From: an uncultured Croceitalea sp.
Lineage (GTDB): Bacteria > Bacteroidota > Bacteroidia > Flavobacteriales > Flavobacteriaceae
Reading direction: 5' to 3'
NCBI GenBank assembly: GCA_947499565.1
Contig: CANMOV010000001.1
Span: forward strand, 806,001-870,000
Length of the DNA stretch: 64,000 nucleotides
The position numbers and the translations under genes were made by a program. The notes beneath the pieces were generated by a model. The model made no database searches and was not told the DNA's origin. It saw only the letters and a list, made by a program, of their open reading frames with translations. Shown here piece by piece: positions 63,242 to 64,000 of this stretch; positions within the stretch are counted from its first letter, which is position 1, and each line of letters starts with the position of its first letter.

Positions 63242-64000
63242 TCATTCTATCTCAACTATTATAAATTCTGATCTACGATTGGTATTATGTTCTTCATTGG
63301 AGCATTTAACACCGTTAATGCAACGATTCAATATTTGCTTTTCACCATATCCAATAGCACTTTTAATCCTTATACTTTCAATACCTTGTGAAACAATATA
63401 ATTTCCAGTTGATTTAGCTCTACGGTTAGATAGTTTTTCGTTATACTGGTCGCTTCCTCGCGAATCAGTATGCGCTTCAATCTTGATGACCATTTTTGGG
63501 TACTCTTTCATTACTTCCACAATTTTATTGAGTTCTTGTGCTGCGTCTGGTCTAATATCAGCTTTATTTAAATCAAAATAAATATTGTCGATTTTAATTT
63601 TAAGCACTCCATTTTCCTCAACGATAAGTTTATTTCGCTCTTTTTTCATTTCTAACGGAACCATATTTATAAAATCAGCTTCATCAGTTGTGGTAAATGC
63701 TTTTTTATCCGAATAAAATCCTGTTTTTGAAATTTGTAATTCATAGACCAATTCACACTCTAATATTTCTGTGAATGAGAATGCCCCATAAGGATCAGTA
63801 GTAGTTGTAGCTATAATAGTTTTATCCAAAACTAGATTGACTATTACATCTGATACTGGAATGGCATTGGCTTTTCGGACCACAGTTCCCTTTACATATT
63901 GCTCACATTTTTGCGCTAATCTGGTAAAGGAGTAAATATCATCATCCCCTTTTCCGTTATCCCTATTTGAAGAAAAATATCCTTTTCGAGTTGCTTCATT
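63242..64000 (-). CDS. OmpA family protein, C-terminal part (5' end beyond window)
   Basis: An open frame from the window edge to a stop at 63242, about 252 residues. It opens with GYFSSNRDNGKGDDDIYSF, a PD40/WD40-like blade typical of large Bacteroidota OmpA proteins, then a carboxypeptidase-regulatory-like domain (VKGTVVRKANAIPVSDVIVN to MVPLEMKKE) and an OmpA/MotB peptidoglycan-binding domain (IYFDLNKADIRPDAAQELNK, IEAHTDSRGSDQYNEKLSNRRAKST). Such proteins are often encoded next to PorP/SprF of the type IX secretion system. It anchors the outer membrane to the wall. Confidence 0.9.
   Translation of the reverse strand, partial: NEATRKGYFSSNRDNGKGDDDIYSFTRLAQKCEQYVKGTVVRKANAIPVSDVIVNLVLDKTIIATTTTDPYGAFSFTEILECELVYELQISKTGFYSDKKAFTTTDEADFINMVPLEMKKERNKLIVEENGVLKIKIDNIYFDLNKADIRPDAAQELNKIVEVMKEYPKMVIKIEAHTDSRGSDQYNEKLSNRRAKSTGNYIVSQGIESIRIKSAIGYGEKQILNRCINGVKCSNEEHNTNRRSEFIIVEIE

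Noticed and set aside
63165-63401. 78-codon plus-strand ORF
   Set aside because: Lies antisense to the OmpA domain, whose protein pattern is unmistakable.
1-64000. CRISPR array or long tandem repeats
   Set aside because: No regularly spaced repeat units were seen; the only tandem repeat noticed is the short GTTGAT run at 60433.

Overview
The window is AT-rich DNA from a Bacteroidota chromosome, almost certainly a marine-type member of Flavobacteriaceae. The evidence is the protein set (TonB-dependent receptor with DUF4249 lipoproteins, OmpA protein with PD40 repeats, PF06580 histidine kinase with a propeller, RibB with a degenerate RibA half), promoter-like TAnnTTTG boxes, few Shine-Dalgarno sequences, and A-rich/T-rich bidirectional hairpin terminators. 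The species cannot be read from the sequence.

Layout. 1-2191: start of a branched-chain amino-acid operon (ilvD-ilvB, minus strand) preceded by what looks like a complete ribosome-mediated attenuator: an Ile/Val-rich leader peptide, an antiterminator segment and a terminator. 2192-6413: a nitroreductase, then an operon for 5-oxoproline use (NRAMP-like transporter, pxpA, pxpB, pxpC). 6638-10523: small accessory genes (nuclease-like protein, methyltransferase, TolB/FlgO-like TPR membrane protein), including a 111-bp second copy of the 3' end of comM that marks an insertion or allelic replacement. 10524-26947: a long minus-strand run with comM, an outer-membrane locus (TonB receptor, two DUF4249 lipoproteins, a plug-like protein), penicillin acylase, DsbD-like reductase, tilS, pabB and an FMN reductase. 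27077-43839: housekeeping genes, including lpd, an Lrp regulator divergent from a Cys/Met-metabolism PLP enzyme and NhaC, then tpx-dgkA-ftsK-lolA-lptF/G-ribB, a DegT aminotransferase and a TSUP permease.

43943-63126: tRNA-Ser(TGA) followed by a genomic island of about 19 kb. The 3' end of the tRNA and its terminator recur as a direct repeat at 62988-63092, so the two copies look like attL and attR, but no integrase is present. The cargo is dominated by exported hydrolases: a DJ-1/PfpI-type lipoprotein, five serine hydrolases of the beta-lactamase/S12 fold (one has lost every catalytic motif), an S41 peptidase and an S51 (cyanophycinase-type) peptidase. They are accompanied by a membrane AraC regulator, a LytTR response regulator with a propeller-type histidine kinase, small lipoproteins and membrane proteins. 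The island also holds decayed copies of its own genes, including the scar of a collapsed duplicate of the serine hydrolase/two-component module, and a frameshifted gene. It looks like a self-regulated envelope hydrolase cassette that grows by internal duplication; its substrate is unknown.

63127-64000: the chromosome resumes with a terminator and the 3' part of an OmpA-family gene that runs off the window.
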